NCBI RefSeq assembly: GCF_004827385.1
Contig: NZ_SRXN01000003.1
Location: 186,001 to 250,000 of the forward strand
Origin: Ensifer sp. MPMI2T
GTDB taxonomy: Bacteria; Pseudomonadota; Alphaproteobacteria; Rhizobiales; Rhizobiaceae
Direction: 5' to 3'
Length of the DNA stretch: 64,000 nt
Part shown: piece after piece, positions 15,555 to 25,120 of the stretch
How positions within the stretch are numbered: the first letter of the stretch is position 1
Layout: every line of letters begins with the position of its first letter
Notes under the pieces: model-generated
What the model saw: only the letters and a program-made list of their open reading frames with translations
What the model was told of the DNA's origin: nothing
The model's database searches: none
Position numbers and translations under genes: made by a program

Positions 15555-17936
15555 TTATTCTACAAAAACGCGAACGCTTGCCGCCCGCCCCATGGCATCG
15601 ATGACCGTGAGAGTGGAATAGCCGCCGCCGTCAGGGAGCCACTGGCTCGTGCGGCGGCGAGTGACATCGGGCAGTGGCCTGCCATTGGCGAGCCATCGGA
15701 AGGGGGCGCGACCACCCTGCAGCTTGAGGGTCAGCGGCATCATCGCTTCACCGCTGTGCGCCCCAAGTTCCACGCGCGCGCCTTCCGGCGGAAAGACGAT
15801 CTGCGGGGCCGGCTCGCGTGCCGATGCCGAAAGCAGGCCGCTCGCGGTTATCGAAAACCGCCGCTGGCTGATCGGCAGGTCGCCCTGGGCGATTCGAACG
15901 GCTCCGGCCGGGGCATCCGGCAGCGGCGTGATGGCGATCCCCGATTTGGCGAAGCCTTCGAACAGGATCGGTGCGGCGGCGCCGTAGCCGGTCAGTCCAG
16001 GTACGGCGCCGTTGTCCGGGCGGCCGACCCACACGCCGAGCACATAGCGGCCGTCGAAGCCGACGGACCAGGCATCGCGATAGCCGTAGCTGGTTCCCGT
16101 CTTGTAGGCGATGCCGCGCTGGCGGCTGCCGGCGGGCGGCAATACGTCGGAGAGAATGTCGCCGACATGCCAGGCTGCAACGGTCGAGAGCAGCGGTTCA
16201 CCGTCGATCAGACTCGCCTTGCCCTCGATGCCGTCTCCGAGCCGCACCGGCCAGCCGCGATTGGCCAGGCCCGCGTAAAGCTGAACGAGGTCGCGCAGGG
16301 TGATGCCGACGCCGCCGAGGCCGATCGCGAGCCCCGGCGCCTCATTGGGCGGCAGCGCAGGCCGCACCTCCGCGCGGCGGAAGCGCACCATGAGCCGAGC
16401 GGGACCGACAGCATCGAGGAGCCGGATCGCCGGCACATTGAGGGAGAGTTGCAGCGCCTGCCGGATGCTGACGTCGCCCTGGTAGCTCATGTCGAAGTTG
16501 CGCGGGCGATAGCCGAAGAAATCTGCCGGGCGGTCCTCGATGATGGTTTCCTGGGCGACCAGCCCCTCCTCGAAGGCGAGCCCGTAGACGAAGGGTTTTA
16601 GCGTCGAACCCGGCGATCGCGTGACCCGCGTCATGTCGATCCAGCCGGCGCGGCTCGCGTCGAAGTAATCGGCCGAACCGACTTCGCCGACGATCTCGCC
16701 GCTGCGGATGTCGGCCATCACCATGGCGACGGAGACCTTCGGCCCAAGCTTTGCCGCACCCTCGCGCGCAACGGCTTCGAGCCCGCGCTGAATGTCGCGA
16801 CGCAGCGTCGTATGGTGCTGCAGGGCCTTCGGCTCCTTGCGAAGCGCCACTTCGGCGAGATGTGCCGCGTGGGACGGAAGCTGAAGGCGCCGTGTCGGTA
16901 TGGCAGCCAACGCCGCCCGTTCCGCTTCGCCTTCACCGATCGCCTTGGAGACCGCTGCGCGGTCGAGGACTCGTTTGCGGGCGGCTTCGGCGGCGGCGAG
17001 ATTGCGGTCGGGACGACGCTTTTCCGGCAGTTGCGGCAACGCGACGAGAAGCGCCGCCTCGGCGACCGAGAGGCGGCGCGGTTCCTTGCCGAACCAGGCG
17101 AGGCTTGCGGCGCGGACGCCTTCGAGATTGCCGCCATAGGGCGCATGGGTGAGGTAGAGATCGAGGATTTGATCCTTGCTGAGGCGACGCTCGATCTGGA
17201 TGGCCCGAAGGAGCTGCAGGACTTTCGCCGGCAGCGTCCGCTCCCGGCGCGGTTCGATCAGTCTTGCAACCTGCATCGAGAGCGTCGATGCGCCGGAAAC
17301 GATGCGGCTGTTTGTGACGAACTGCAGCGCCGCACGGCCGAGCGCTAAGGGGTCGACTCCGTGATGCTCTCGAAAGCGCTGGTCCTCATAGGCGATCAGC
17401 ATCTTGAGAAACCGCGGGTCCACATCGTCGACGGTCGTCTTCAGCCGCCACAGACCATCCTTGGTCGCGAAGGCGCGCAACAGACGCCCGTCCTTGTCCA
17501 GTACTTCGGCCGAGACGGTGCCGGCCTCATCGAGCGGCGGCGGAAAGGCCTTGTCCGCCCATTCGAGGCCGAGAGCGGTGAGCGCGGTCAAGACAAGGCC
17601 GACAGGTAGGGCGATCAGGGCGACCGCACGGAGGCGTCGGAGCTGCCGGGAAGGGTTCGAATTGACCGTTCCGGCATCAGCCCCCTCTGGCCTGCCGGCC
17701 ATCTCCCCCACAAGGGGGGAGAGTGGCAAGGGGCGGGCTCCCCGCTTCCTCTCCGTGACCGTGAGGGCCTCGTCGCTAAGGGTTGAAGTGGCCTGCGATG
17801 GCGCCTCCCTCGTCTCCCCCCTTGTGGGGGAGATGGCCGGCAGGCCAGAGGAAGTGGACGCCTGCACAACACCGCGCTTGTAGCGCGCCCATACGCGCTC
17901 ACGCAGGCCGATGAATAGTTTCCGCCACAGCGTCAT
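15555..17936 (-). CDS. pbpC: Penicillin-binding protein 1C, with repeat-encoded insertion
   Basis: 793 residues. The order is a cytoplasmic N-terminus, a membrane segment at about 103-125 (VALIALPVGLVLTALTALGL), the GT51 glycosyltransferase with the EDQRFREHHGVDP motif (catalytic Glu184), the transpeptidase with STLK (Ser444) and KTGTS, and the C-terminal BiPBP_C domain (about 700-793). It polymerises and may cross-link peptidoglycan. Residues about 29-85, before the membrane helix, are encoded by a palindromic intergenic-type repeat (17684-17851) that keeps the frame open, which explains the extra length against the usual 700-730. It starts 8 nt after the alpha-2-macroglobulin gene, the standard yfhM-pbpC pairing. 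Confidence 0.93.
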   Translation of the reverse strand: MTLWRKLFIGLRERVWARYKRGVVQASTSSGLPAISPTRGETREAPSQATSTLSDEALTVTERKRGARPLPLSPLVGEMAGRPEGADAGTVNSNPSRQLRRLRAVALIALPVGLVLTALTALGLEWADKAFPPPLDEAGTVSAEVLDKDGRLLRAFATKDGLWRLKTTVDDVDPRFLKMLIAYEDQRFREHHGVDPLALGRAALQFVTNSRIVSGASTLSMQVARLIEPRRERTLPAKVLQLLRAIQIERRLSKDQILDLYLTHAPYGGNLEGVRAASLAWFGKEPRRLSVAEAALLVALPQLPEKRRPDRNLAAAEAARKRVLDRAAVSKAIGEGEAERAALAAIPTRRLQLPSHAAHLAEVALRKEPKALQHHTTLRRDIQRGLEAVAREGAAKLGPKVSVAMVMADIRSGEIVGEVGSADYFDASRAGWIDMTRVTRSPGSTLKPFVYGLAFEEGLVAQETIIEDRPADFFGYRPRNFDMSYQGDVSIRQALQLSLNVPAIRLLDAVGPARLMVRFRRAEVRPALPPNEAPGLAIGLGGVGITLRDLVQLYAGLANRGWPVRLGDGIEGKASLIDGEPLLSTVAAWHVGDILSDVLPPAGSRQRGIAYKTGTSYGYRDAWSVGFDGRYVLGVWVGRPDNGAVPGLTGYGAAAPILFEGFAKSGIAITPLPDAPAGAVRIAQGDLPISQRRFSITASGLLSASAREPAPQIVFPPEGARVELGAHSGEAMMPLTLKLQGGRAPFRWLANGRPLPDVTRRRTSQWLPDGGGYSTLTVIDAMGRAASVRVFVE
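17684..17851. repeat. RIME-like palindromic element inside pbpC
   Basis: Two 39-nt arms (17684-17722 and 17813-17851) are perfect reverse complements around a 90-nt centre. Each arm holds its own palindrome, TCTCCCCCACAAGGGGGGAG. Such elements are normally intergenic in rhizobia and recall the Rhizobium-specific intergenic mosaic elements. Here the whole unit of 168 bp (56 codons) lies in frame within the coding sequence of pbpC. Confidence 0.85.
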
Positions 17937-17944
17937 CGCGCGTC

Positions 17945-20900
17945 TTACTGGGCTGCCAGTACCTCCATGCGGCCGGTTGCCGTGCGCGCCGAGAATTGCG
18001 GCCGGTACATGTCTTCCACGCTTGCTGCCGGATGATCATAGGTGCCGGGCGTTACCGCGCGCACGACGTAGGCCAGCGTGATCTCCCGGGTGTCGCCGGT
18101 CGACCGATCGAAGGCCGCGACGAAACGATCGTTGCGGAACTCGGTATGGGCGGCCTCCACCTCGCCGATCCAATCGAAGTTCGCAAGCTGCGCACTGTCG
18201 ACAAGGCTCGGATTGTCGATCTCTAAACCGGCCGGCAACAGATCGGTAATCAGGACGCGCGACGGCCAGTCATTGCTTTCGGTGACCTTGAGCACGACGA
18301 CATAACGCTCGTTCTGCCGCGCTGCACTGACATTGGCCCCGGCGCCGTCGAGCGTGTAATAGGTGCGCTCGATCGTGAAGCCATCGCCGCCGGCCGAAAG
18401 TGGCTGAGCCGGGGCGGCGACGGTCGTCACCACGGCGGAGACCGCGTCGCCACCGTTATTGCGAATGACGACCGGGTGCTCGATGAGGGCATCCCCGGTG
18501 ATGCGTGCGGCGTAACTGCCGGTGCGCGCCGCACCGTTGATGTCGAGTTTCATATCGTCGTCGCCGCCCTGGATCGCGCGTGCTGCGAGCAGCATCCAGG
18601 TCTGTTCCTGCGTGCTCGTATATCGTGCCTGCTGCCACTCCCTCGCGACGATCTTGGAAAGCTCCGGAATGATCGCCGATACGGGGCGGCTTTCGGCGGC
18701 GAGCGCCAGCACCGCGGCATCGTCGCGCAGCGACGAGCCGTAGTCGGACCGGGCAAGGCTGACTTTGACGAGACCGGAACCGGTCGACATGTTCAAGGAC
18801 GCCGCGAAGATATCCTGCGAGCGTGCGGCATCGCCGTAGAGCGCCAGCGCCGCGGCGATATGCGCCTTGGCGAGCGGCGTCGGGAAATCGTCGAGCATTG
18901 TGTCGGCGTAATAGCGAAGGTCGCTGATCGCCGCCTTGCGATTGCGGGCAAGCACATAGAGCGCATAGGCGATCTCGTTGCCGCGGTCCTTGACGTTGGT
19001 TTCGTAGCTCAGCGCATTCTGGAGATTCTCGAGCGCCTGCACCATGGCGTGTTCGGGCACGTCATACTTCTCTTCGCGCGCACGCGTCAGGAAATCGCTC
19101 ACATAGGCGTCGAGCCAGAGGTCGCCGGAACCAGGCCCCCAGAGGCCGAAGCTACCGGAAGAGGACTGGTAGGCAAGCACGCTGTAGATCGCCTCCTGTA
19201 CCCGCTTCGTCACCTCGCCGTCGTCGGCAAGGCCTGACTGTTTCGCGAGTTCGCTGAGATAGAGCAGAGGTAGGGCACGGCTCGTCGTCTGTTCCGCGCA
19301 GCCATAGGGATAGCGGTCGAGCGTCATCAAGAGCGCCGGAATATCGAAGGCGGCCGAGCGCGTGACGTTGAGACTGACCGAAGCGCCCTGCAGCAGGCTG
19401 TCCGCAAGCAGTTGATCGTCCACCGTCAGGCTACCGCCCGCGGCGATATTGACCACCTGTCGCTGGGTGACCGGCAATGCGGCGGGGCGGACCGGAACGT
19501 TCAACGCCTGCTCGACCGACAGGCCCGAGGCGTTGGAAAGTGCCACAGTGACGAGCCCGCTTCCGGGATACTGTCCCGTCAGCGGCAGTGTAACGGCGGT
19601 CTTGCCACCGGCTTCGAGCCGCACGGTGTCGGCGGCGCCCGTCTGTTCCACCGTCACCGGACCGTCGGTGGTCACCTGCAATTGATAGTCGCCGGCAGGT
19701 GCATCCGTGTTGGCGATGTCGAGCCTCAGTTCGGCGCGGTCTGCTGGGGCCAGGAACTTCGGCAGGCTCGCGGTCACCACGACCGGATCGCGGATCACGA
19801 CGTCCTTGGCCGCATGGCCGACACCCGCTTTCGTCCAGGTAACGGCCATGACCCGCGCCGTGCCGTTGAACTGCGGGATATCGAAGCTGACCTTCGCCTC
19901 GCCGTCGGCGTCGAGCTTCACCGGCCCCGAGAAGAAGGCGACCAGCTTTTCGGTCGGCGGGCTACCTTGCAGCGGCATTTGCCCGCCGTCGCCACCGGTG
20001 CGCAATCGGCCAGTGGCGCCGAGCGAGCCGTCAATCAAGCGTCCGTAAAGGTCGCGGATTTCGAGGCCGAGCTGCCTTTGGCCGAAGTACCAACCGTCGG
20101 GATCGGGTGCCTCATAGCGCGTGAGGTTCAAAATGCCGACGTCTACCGCGGCGATTGTGACATATGCGTCCTCGTTCGCGCCCGCGCCGCGCACCTTGAG
20201 GTTGACGTTGAGAGGCTGGCGCGGCTGCATCTTCTCCGGCGCGTCGAGCGTGACGGCGAGCTTGCGCTCCGCCGGATCGACGGCGAGCCACTTGATGCCG
20301 ATCGCCCGCATCGGCATACGGCTCTCCTGGGCATCTCCGGGGCGATAGAGCGTCGCGGTGACATAGGCTCCGCCGCCCCACTCGGCGGTTACGGGCAATT
20401 CCACCTCGCCGCCCGTCTCGGCAATGGTCGCCGTCTGCGTCGTGATCAGGCTTTCCGTGCCGACCGTGACCAGCAATTCGCCGGCAAAGCGCGGTGAGAC
20501 CTTGAGTCTCGCAGTCTCGCCGACCGCGTAGCTCTCCTTGTCGAGCGCGATCTCCAGCCCGTCCGGCGTTTCAGTCGAGGTTGCTTCGACATACCAGCCG
20601 GCGTCGAACTCGACGCTGGAGGCGGGACCGTCGATCGTAGCCGTCTCGACCTCGAGGCGGTAGCGGCCCCAGCCGACCGGCACGGCGATCTCGACACCCT
20701 CTGCAGTCACGTCGACGGTGCCGTTCGCCACCTGTTTCGTGGAGATGACAGGCTCGTATTTCCAGGCGCTCCCGTCCCGATACCACTGGTAATTGCGTTC
20801 GACGCTGATCAGCTTCCAGAGCAGGCCGGGCATCGGTATTTTCGCGCCGTCCCCACCGACCGCAATCACGTGGAACCGCCCGACTGAATTTTCGGCAAGG

Positions 20901-23407
20901 TCGCCCGAAAATTCCGGCTTGATGCCGACCATCGCCCCTTCCGGCTTGACCGGCAGGGTCAGCGAGCGCTCCACTGCGCGACCACCGGCCTCCCGCATGC
21001 GTACCGTAATATCGGCGTTGAGCAATTGCGTCGTCGAGGGGACCTCGGTCAGATCGACGTCAAAAACTGATTTGCCGTTCTCGTCCAGCGGCTCCAGCGC
21101 CTCGAGCGGCAAGCGCGTGTCTTCGCTTGCCTCCTCGTCGGCAAGACCGAAGAAGTATCCCTTGAAGGCAGCGCTCTCGCGCGTCGGCTTGATCGAGATC
21201 TCGCCCTCGAGCGTCAGCCCGGCAGCAGGCGCGCCATAGAGAAAGCGACCTTCGACAGAGACAGGCACCGGCGTTCCAACGGTGATCTCGCTCGCCTCAC
21301 TCGTCAGATCGAACTCGGTGCGGTCCGGTACGAAGTCGTCGACGAGGAATTGCTTTTCGCCGATCGCGGACCCTTTCGGATCGGCGAAGATCTGCATGGT
21401 CCAGGTGCCGCGCATCGCGTTTTCGGGAATCGGCAGGTCGAGCGTGTGGCCGCCGAGCTTGCCGCCATTGCTGACCATACGCCTGTCCTCGACGCCATCC
21501 GGTCGCAGGAAGGCGAAGGTCAGCGGCAGGTTCTCGATCGCGGCGCCGTTCACGTCGCGGGCAAGCGCTGCCGCATGCACCGTCTCGCCGACGCGATAGA
21601 TGCCGCGTTCGGTCCAGGCAAAAAGGTCGATCGCGCCGGGCGCCGCGCGGCCGGTGACGCCGCGGTCGGAAAGATCGAAGCCGGCGCGCGTCATGTCCAG
21701 GAAGACGTAATCCGCGTCGCCCGCCTTCGCCGTGATGACGGCGGGCGTCATGCTCGCCGTGCCGCGCATCAGGCCGGCGGCAAATGTCGCTTTGCCCTCC
21801 GCATCGCTCGTTGCAGTGCCGAGCACTTCGTTGTTCTTCGCGACGAGTTGCAGTTCGACGCCGTCGAGCGGCTTGGCGGTGGCGAGCGAGCGGGCAAAGA
21901 CAGTGAGGCCATCCGTGCCGGCATAGGTCGAGATGCCGATGTCGGAGACCACGAACCATTGGGTGGCGCGGGCGTCCCAATCCTGGCTGAGGCCGGTGCC
22001 CGAAACCGCTGTCAGCACGTAGACGCCCGGCTTGCGTTGCGGCAACGCTTCATCCACCGGGAAGCTGGTCACCACTTCCTTGTTGAGTTCGGTTTTGATG
22101 TCGATGCTGCCCTGCCAGACAAGTTCGCCGCTCTCGTCCTTGATGCGCTCTTCGCTGTAGCCGTCAAGCTGCGTCAGGAATTGCGAGTTCGTCAGCAGGG
22201 AAGAGATGTTGCGGTCGCCGATGCGATAGAGCTTGAGTTTGGCGCTCTCGGTGTTGACCGACACGATCGGAATGCCGCGCCTTGCGGTCGACGGCAACAC
22301 GAAGCTGTCGCCGGTGAAGCGCACCATCGGCGAACGGTCCTTGACGTAAATGTCGAGGCTGACGGGCGTTTCGATGACTTCGTCGACCGAGGAGGGCAGG
22401 CCCTGCCTCAGCGCCAGCCTGTAGCGTTGCCCGTGCGACAGGCCCTCGACGCAGATCTGGTTGCCCTTGGCCTCGACCGCCTTCGGAGCCTTGCCGTCGA
22501 GGGTGACAAATGAGGCGTAGTCCGCTCCGCCCTTGACAAGCTGCTCGGAGAACTGGACGCAGGCACGCGGGCTGGCGCTGTCGGCATCGATCGTATGGTC
22601 GGTGACGCGGAAACCCTGCCGCGCCTTGAGGTCGAGGTAGGCCGCTTCGACGGTCTTTGCCTGCACGAGTTCGAGGCTCGCCTTGTAGGCGTTAAGGGCG
22701 GCGCGATAGTTCTCCGTGTTTTCGAGCGATTTCGCGAGAACGGCGAGCGCGTCTGCCCGGCTCTCGGTGGTGCGGGTCAATTGATAGCCGTTGAGGGCGG
22801 CAAGCGCTGCCTGGCCGGCAATCTCAGTGTTGCCGGTGATCCGGTTGGCTGCACGCGCCGTCTCCAGCCATAATTCGCCGTCATCCGGCGTTATCGCCAG
22901 CGCACCGCGAAAGCCTTTCAGCGCATTCTCGATGTTGCCCGCTGTCAACTCGCTCCGGGCGGCTTCGATCAGGCCGTTGACGCCGAAACCCTGTTGATCA
23001 TCTGTGAGCGCCAGGTTCGCCTTCACGTCACGCGCCTGCTGCAAGAGATCGTCTGAGATGAAAGAGAGGCGCGGTGGTGCGCCGATATCGCGTTCGCCGC
23101 TGCTCGTCTCGACGACCTTGCCGGCGATTGCCCCTTTGAAGGTGTTCAACTGATTGAAGTCGGATTTCAGGAAGCACCACTTCACCTTTGGATTGTAGGT
23201 GAAGGCGCGGCAGGCCTGGTCGGCGATGCAGGTGGTCTCGCATTGCTGAAGCGAGACGTTCTGCTCTGTGCGGAGATCGAACCCGAAATAGTCGCCGTCC
23301 TGCGTGATCTCGACTGTGCGGTTTGTTTCAGCCGCCGCAGCAGGCGAGCCGAGGGAGACGAGCGTGAGAAGAAGGGTGGAAAGGCCGACAAGCGCGCGCA
23401 TAGACAT
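17945..23407 (-). CDS. Bacterial alpha-2-macroglobulin (YfhM-like) with PAN domain
   Basis: About 1820 residues. A signal peptide (MRALVGLSTLLLTLVSLGSPAAA) is followed by a Cys-rich PAN/apple-type domain (CETTCIADQACRAFTYNPKVKWC), repeated macroglobulin domains (MG1, bait region, A2M) and the thioester motif GCAEQ with its reactive Cys near residue 1370, then alpha-helical and C-terminal domains. The family is thought to trap foreign proteases in the periplasm when the envelope is breached, with PbpC repairing the wall. No lipobox Cys follows the signal, so it is probably soluble periplasmic, unlike E. coli YfhM. The start is set at 23407 or 23401 (GGAGG 4 or 10 nt upstream); an earlier ATG at 23434 lies before this Shine-Dalgarno. 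Confidence 0.93.
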   Translation of the reverse strand: MSMRALVGLSTLLLTLVSLGSPAAAAETNRTVEITQDGDYFGFDLRTEQNVSLQQCETTCIADQACRAFTYNPKVKWCFLKSDFNQLNTFKGAIAGKVVETSSGERDIGAPPRLSFISDDLLQQARDVKANLALTDDQQGFGVNGLIEAARSELTAGNIENALKGFRGALAITPDDGELWLETARAANRITGNTEIAGQAALAALNGYQLTRTTESRADALAVLAKSLENTENYRAALNAYKASLELVQAKTVEAAYLDLKARQGFRVTDHTIDADSASPRACVQFSEQLVKGGADYASFVTLDGKAPKAVEAKGNQICVEGLSHGQRYRLALRQGLPSSVDEVIETPVSLDIYVKDRSPMVRFTGDSFVLPSTARRGIPIVSVNTESAKLKLYRIGDRNISSLLTNSQFLTQLDGYSEERIKDESGELVWQGSIDIKTELNKEVVTSFPVDEALPQRKPGVYVLTAVSGTGLSQDWDARATQWFVVSDIGISTYAGTDGLTVFARSLATAKPLDGVELQLVAKNNEVLGTATSDAEGKATFAAGLMRGTASMTPAVITAKAGDADYVFLDMTRAGFDLSDRGVTGRAAPGAIDLFAWTERGIYRVGETVHAAALARDVNGAAIENLPLTFAFLRPDGVEDRRMVSNGGKLGGHTLDLPIPENAMRGTWTMQIFADPKGSAIGEKQFLVDDFVPDRTEFDLTSEASEITVGTPVPVSVEGRFLYGAPAAGLTLEGEISIKPTRESAAFKGYFFGLADEEASEDTRLPLEALEPLDENGKSVFDVDLTEVPSTTQLLNADITVRMREAGGRAVERSLTLPVKPEGAMVGIKPEFSGDLAENSVGRFHVIAVGGDGAKIPMPGLLWKLISVERNYQWYRDGSAWKYEPVISTKQVANGTVDVTAEGVEIAVPVGWGRYRLEVETATIDGPASSVEFDAGWYVEATSTETPDGLEIALDKESYAVGETARLKVSPRFAGELLVTVGTESLITTQTATIAETGGEVELPVTAEWGGGAYVTATLYRPGDAQESRMPMRAIGIKWLAVDPAERKLAVTLDAPEKMQPRQPLNVNLKVRGAGANEDAYVTIAAVDVGILNLTRYEAPDPDGWYFGQRQLGLEIRDLYGRLIDGSLGATGRLRTGGDGGQMPLQGSPPTEKLVAFFSGPVKLDADGEAKVSFDIPQFNGTARVMAVTWTKAGVGHAAKDVVIRDPVVVTASLPKFLAPADRAELRLDIANTDAPAGDYQLQVTTDGPVTVEQTGAADTVRLEAGGKTAVTLPLTGQYPGSGLVTVALSNASGLSVEQALNVPVRPAALPVTQRQVVNIAAGGSLTVDDQLLADSLLQGASVSLNVTRSAAFDIPALLMTLDRYPYGCAEQTTSRALPLLYLSELAKQSGLADDGEVTKRVQEAIYSVLAYQSSSGSFGLWGPGSGDLWLDAYVSDFLTRAREEKYDVPEHAMVQALENLQNALSYETNVKDRGNEIAYALYVLARNRKAAISDLRYYADTMLDDFPTPLAKAHIAAALALYGDAARSQDIFAASLNMSTGSGLVKVSLARSDYGSSLRDDAAVLALAAESRPVSAIIPELSKIVAREWQQARYTSTQEQTWMLLAARAIQGGDDDMKLDINGAARTGSYAARITGDALIEHPVVIRNNGGDAVSAVVTTVAAPAQPLSAGGDGFTIERTYYTLDGAGANVSAARQNERYVVVLKVTESNDWPSRVLITDLLPAGLEIDNPSLVDSAQLANFDWIGEVEAAHTEFRNDRFVAAFDRSTGDTREITLAYVVRAVTPGTYDHPAASVEDMYRPQFSARTATGRMEVLAAQ

Positions 23408-23548
23408 AAGTCCTCCCAATGCTGCCCGTCTCAATTGAGCGTCACTTTGTCAACCTTCTCGAGCGCTTGTCAATCGCGCATGCACCAAAGGCCCGCGGCA
23501 ACTGCCGCTCGAGCGGCGCTGCAACCGGAGCGATTGATTGGGCGGGGC

Positions 23549-24292
23549 TCAGGGGCAGGCTGACTCCGGCGCGAAGGCCTGCATCGAACCGGTATAGGGT
23601 TTTGCAAGCGGTGCGGCATAGGAACCGCGCTTGCTGGTCGTAAGGCCCTGCGAGACGAGCGCCTCCGCTTGCTTGACCGCCGCTGAGACGCCATCGACGA
23701 CCGGCACGCCATATTCGCGCTGCAGCACCTGCGCCAGATCGGCCATGCCGGCGCAGCCGAGAACGATAGCCTCGGCTCCGTCCTCGGTCAGCGCCAGTTC
23801 GATCTGGCGCTTGAGCTTGACTAGTGCGCCGGATGCGTTGTCCTCGAGGTCGAGCACCGGAATATCGGCGGCGCGAACCTTTGCGCGGCCAGCCATGCCG
23901 TAGCGCACGACGAGGTTTTCGATGAGAACGCGGGAGCGCTCCAGCGTGGTGACGACGGTGAAGCGTTGAGCCAGAAGCGCGGCCGTCATCAGGGCGGATT
24001 CGCAAAGGCCCAGCACGGGAATGTCGGCGAGGGTCCGCGCGGCCTCGAGGCCGGTGTCATCGAAACAGGCGATGATGGCGGCGTCGGCGCCAGCTGCCTG
24101 CCCCGCACGGATTTCGAGAAGCATGCCCGGTACGGCGATCGCGCCGTCGTAGTGTCCCTCGATCGAGACAGGCCCGTTCTTCGAGGTTGCGGCGACGATT
24201 TCCGTCCCGTGTCCGGCGACGGCACGCGCTGCTTGCGCAGCCTTTTCCGTCATCGAGGTGGTGGTGTTCGGATTGACAATCAGAATGCGCAT
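23549..24292 (-). CDS. Asp/Glu/hydantoin racemase-family protein
   Basis: 247 residues. MRILIVNPNTTTSMTEK is the family start, and the two catalytic cysteines are in GLCESA (Cys97) and LGCAGM (Cys180), supporting a two-base racemase. The family includes hydantoin racemase, allantoin racemase and maleate isomerase. It is the last gene after the Pot-type permeases (5 bp gap), so its substrate is probably what this importer brings in. With purine catabolic genes nearby, an allantoin- or hydantoin-type ureide is an attractive guess but is not shown by sequence. Confidence 0.85.
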   Translation of the reverse strand: MRILIVNPNTTTSMTEKAAQAARAVAGHGTEIVAATSKNGPVSIEGHYDGAIAVPGMLLEIRAGQAAGADAAIIACFDDTGLEAARTLADIPVLGLCESALMTAALLAQRFTVVTTLERSRVLIENLVVRYGMAGRAKVRAADIPVLDLEDNASGALVKLKRQIELALTEDGAEAIVLGCAGMADLAQVLQREYGVPVVDGVSAAVKQAEALVSQGLTTSKRGSYAAPLAKPYTGSMQAFAPESACP

Positions 24293-24297
24293 GGATG

Positions 24298-25119
24298 TCA
24301 GCTTATCTTTGCCTGCCGGCGCCTGAGCACGAGGATGACGGCGAGAGCGACGAGGATGATGGTGGAGGAGAACAGCGTCGTGACCGTGCCAAGAGCGTAG
24401 AGCACTGGCGTCGTCACATTCGTCGTCATGCCGTAGATCTCGAGCGGCAGCGTGTTGTAGGTGCCCGACGTCATCAGCGTGCGGGCAAATTCGTCATAGG
24501 AGAGGGTAAAGCCGAAGAGGCCGACGCCGACGAGGCTCGGCGCGATCATCGGCAGCACGACGTGACGGAAGGTCTGCCATGGCGTCGCGCCGAGGTCGCG
24601 GGCCGCTTCCTCATAAGCGGGCGAGAAGCGATTGAAGACTGCGAACATGATCAGCACGCCGAAGGGCAGGGTCCAGGTGAGATGCGCGCCGAATCCGGAA
24701 GAGTACCAGGCGGGCTTTAACCCGAACTGCTGGAAGACGACGCCGATGCCAAGCGAAATGATGATCGAGGGCACGACGAGGCTTGCGACCGTCACGTAGA
24801 AGAGTGTCGTCGAGCCGCGGAAGCGATGGCGGAACGCGAGCCCCGCCAACAGCGCCACGACGACGTTAACGACCATGACCATAAGCCCGAGCGTGAAGGA
24901 TCGGCGGAACGATGCGCCGAAATCGCCGACTGCCTGCTTTTCGAAGAGGTTGTAGAACCAGTGCAGCGAAACGCCGTTCAGCGGAAAGGTGAGACCGCCG
25001 TCCGGCCCCTGGAAGGAGAGGATCAGGACCGCCGACAACGGTCCGTAAAGGAACAGCACGAACAGCGCAAAGAAGGCCGCCAGCACATAGAATTCCCAAG
25101 TCCGTCTTTCGTGGCTCAT
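24298..25119 (-). CDS. ABC transporter permease, PotI type
   Basis: 273 residues with about six membrane segments and the EAA loop YEEAARDLGATPWQTFRHVVLPMIAP, which contacts the ATPase. It matches the spermidine/putrescine-type (PotC/PotI) inner-membrane permeases. It starts 1 nt from the stop of the other permease gene. The gene order ATPase-binding protein-permease-permease-racemase suggests a non-polyamine substrate despite family membership. Confidence 0.9.
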   Translation of the reverse strand: MSHERRTWEFYVLAAFFALFVLFLYGPLSAVLILSFQGPDGGLTFPLNGVSLHWFYNLFEKQAVGDFGASFRRSFTLGLMVMVVNVVVALLAGLAFRHRFRGSTTLFYVTVASLVVPSIIISLGIGVVFQQFGLKPAWYSSGFGAHLTWTLPFGVLIMFAVFNRFSPAYEEAARDLGATPWQTFRHVVLPMIAPSLVGVGLFGFTLSYDEFARTLMTSGTYNTLPLEIYGMTTNVTTPVLYALGTVTTLFSSTIILVALAVILVLRRRQAKIS

Positions 25120-25120
25120 C

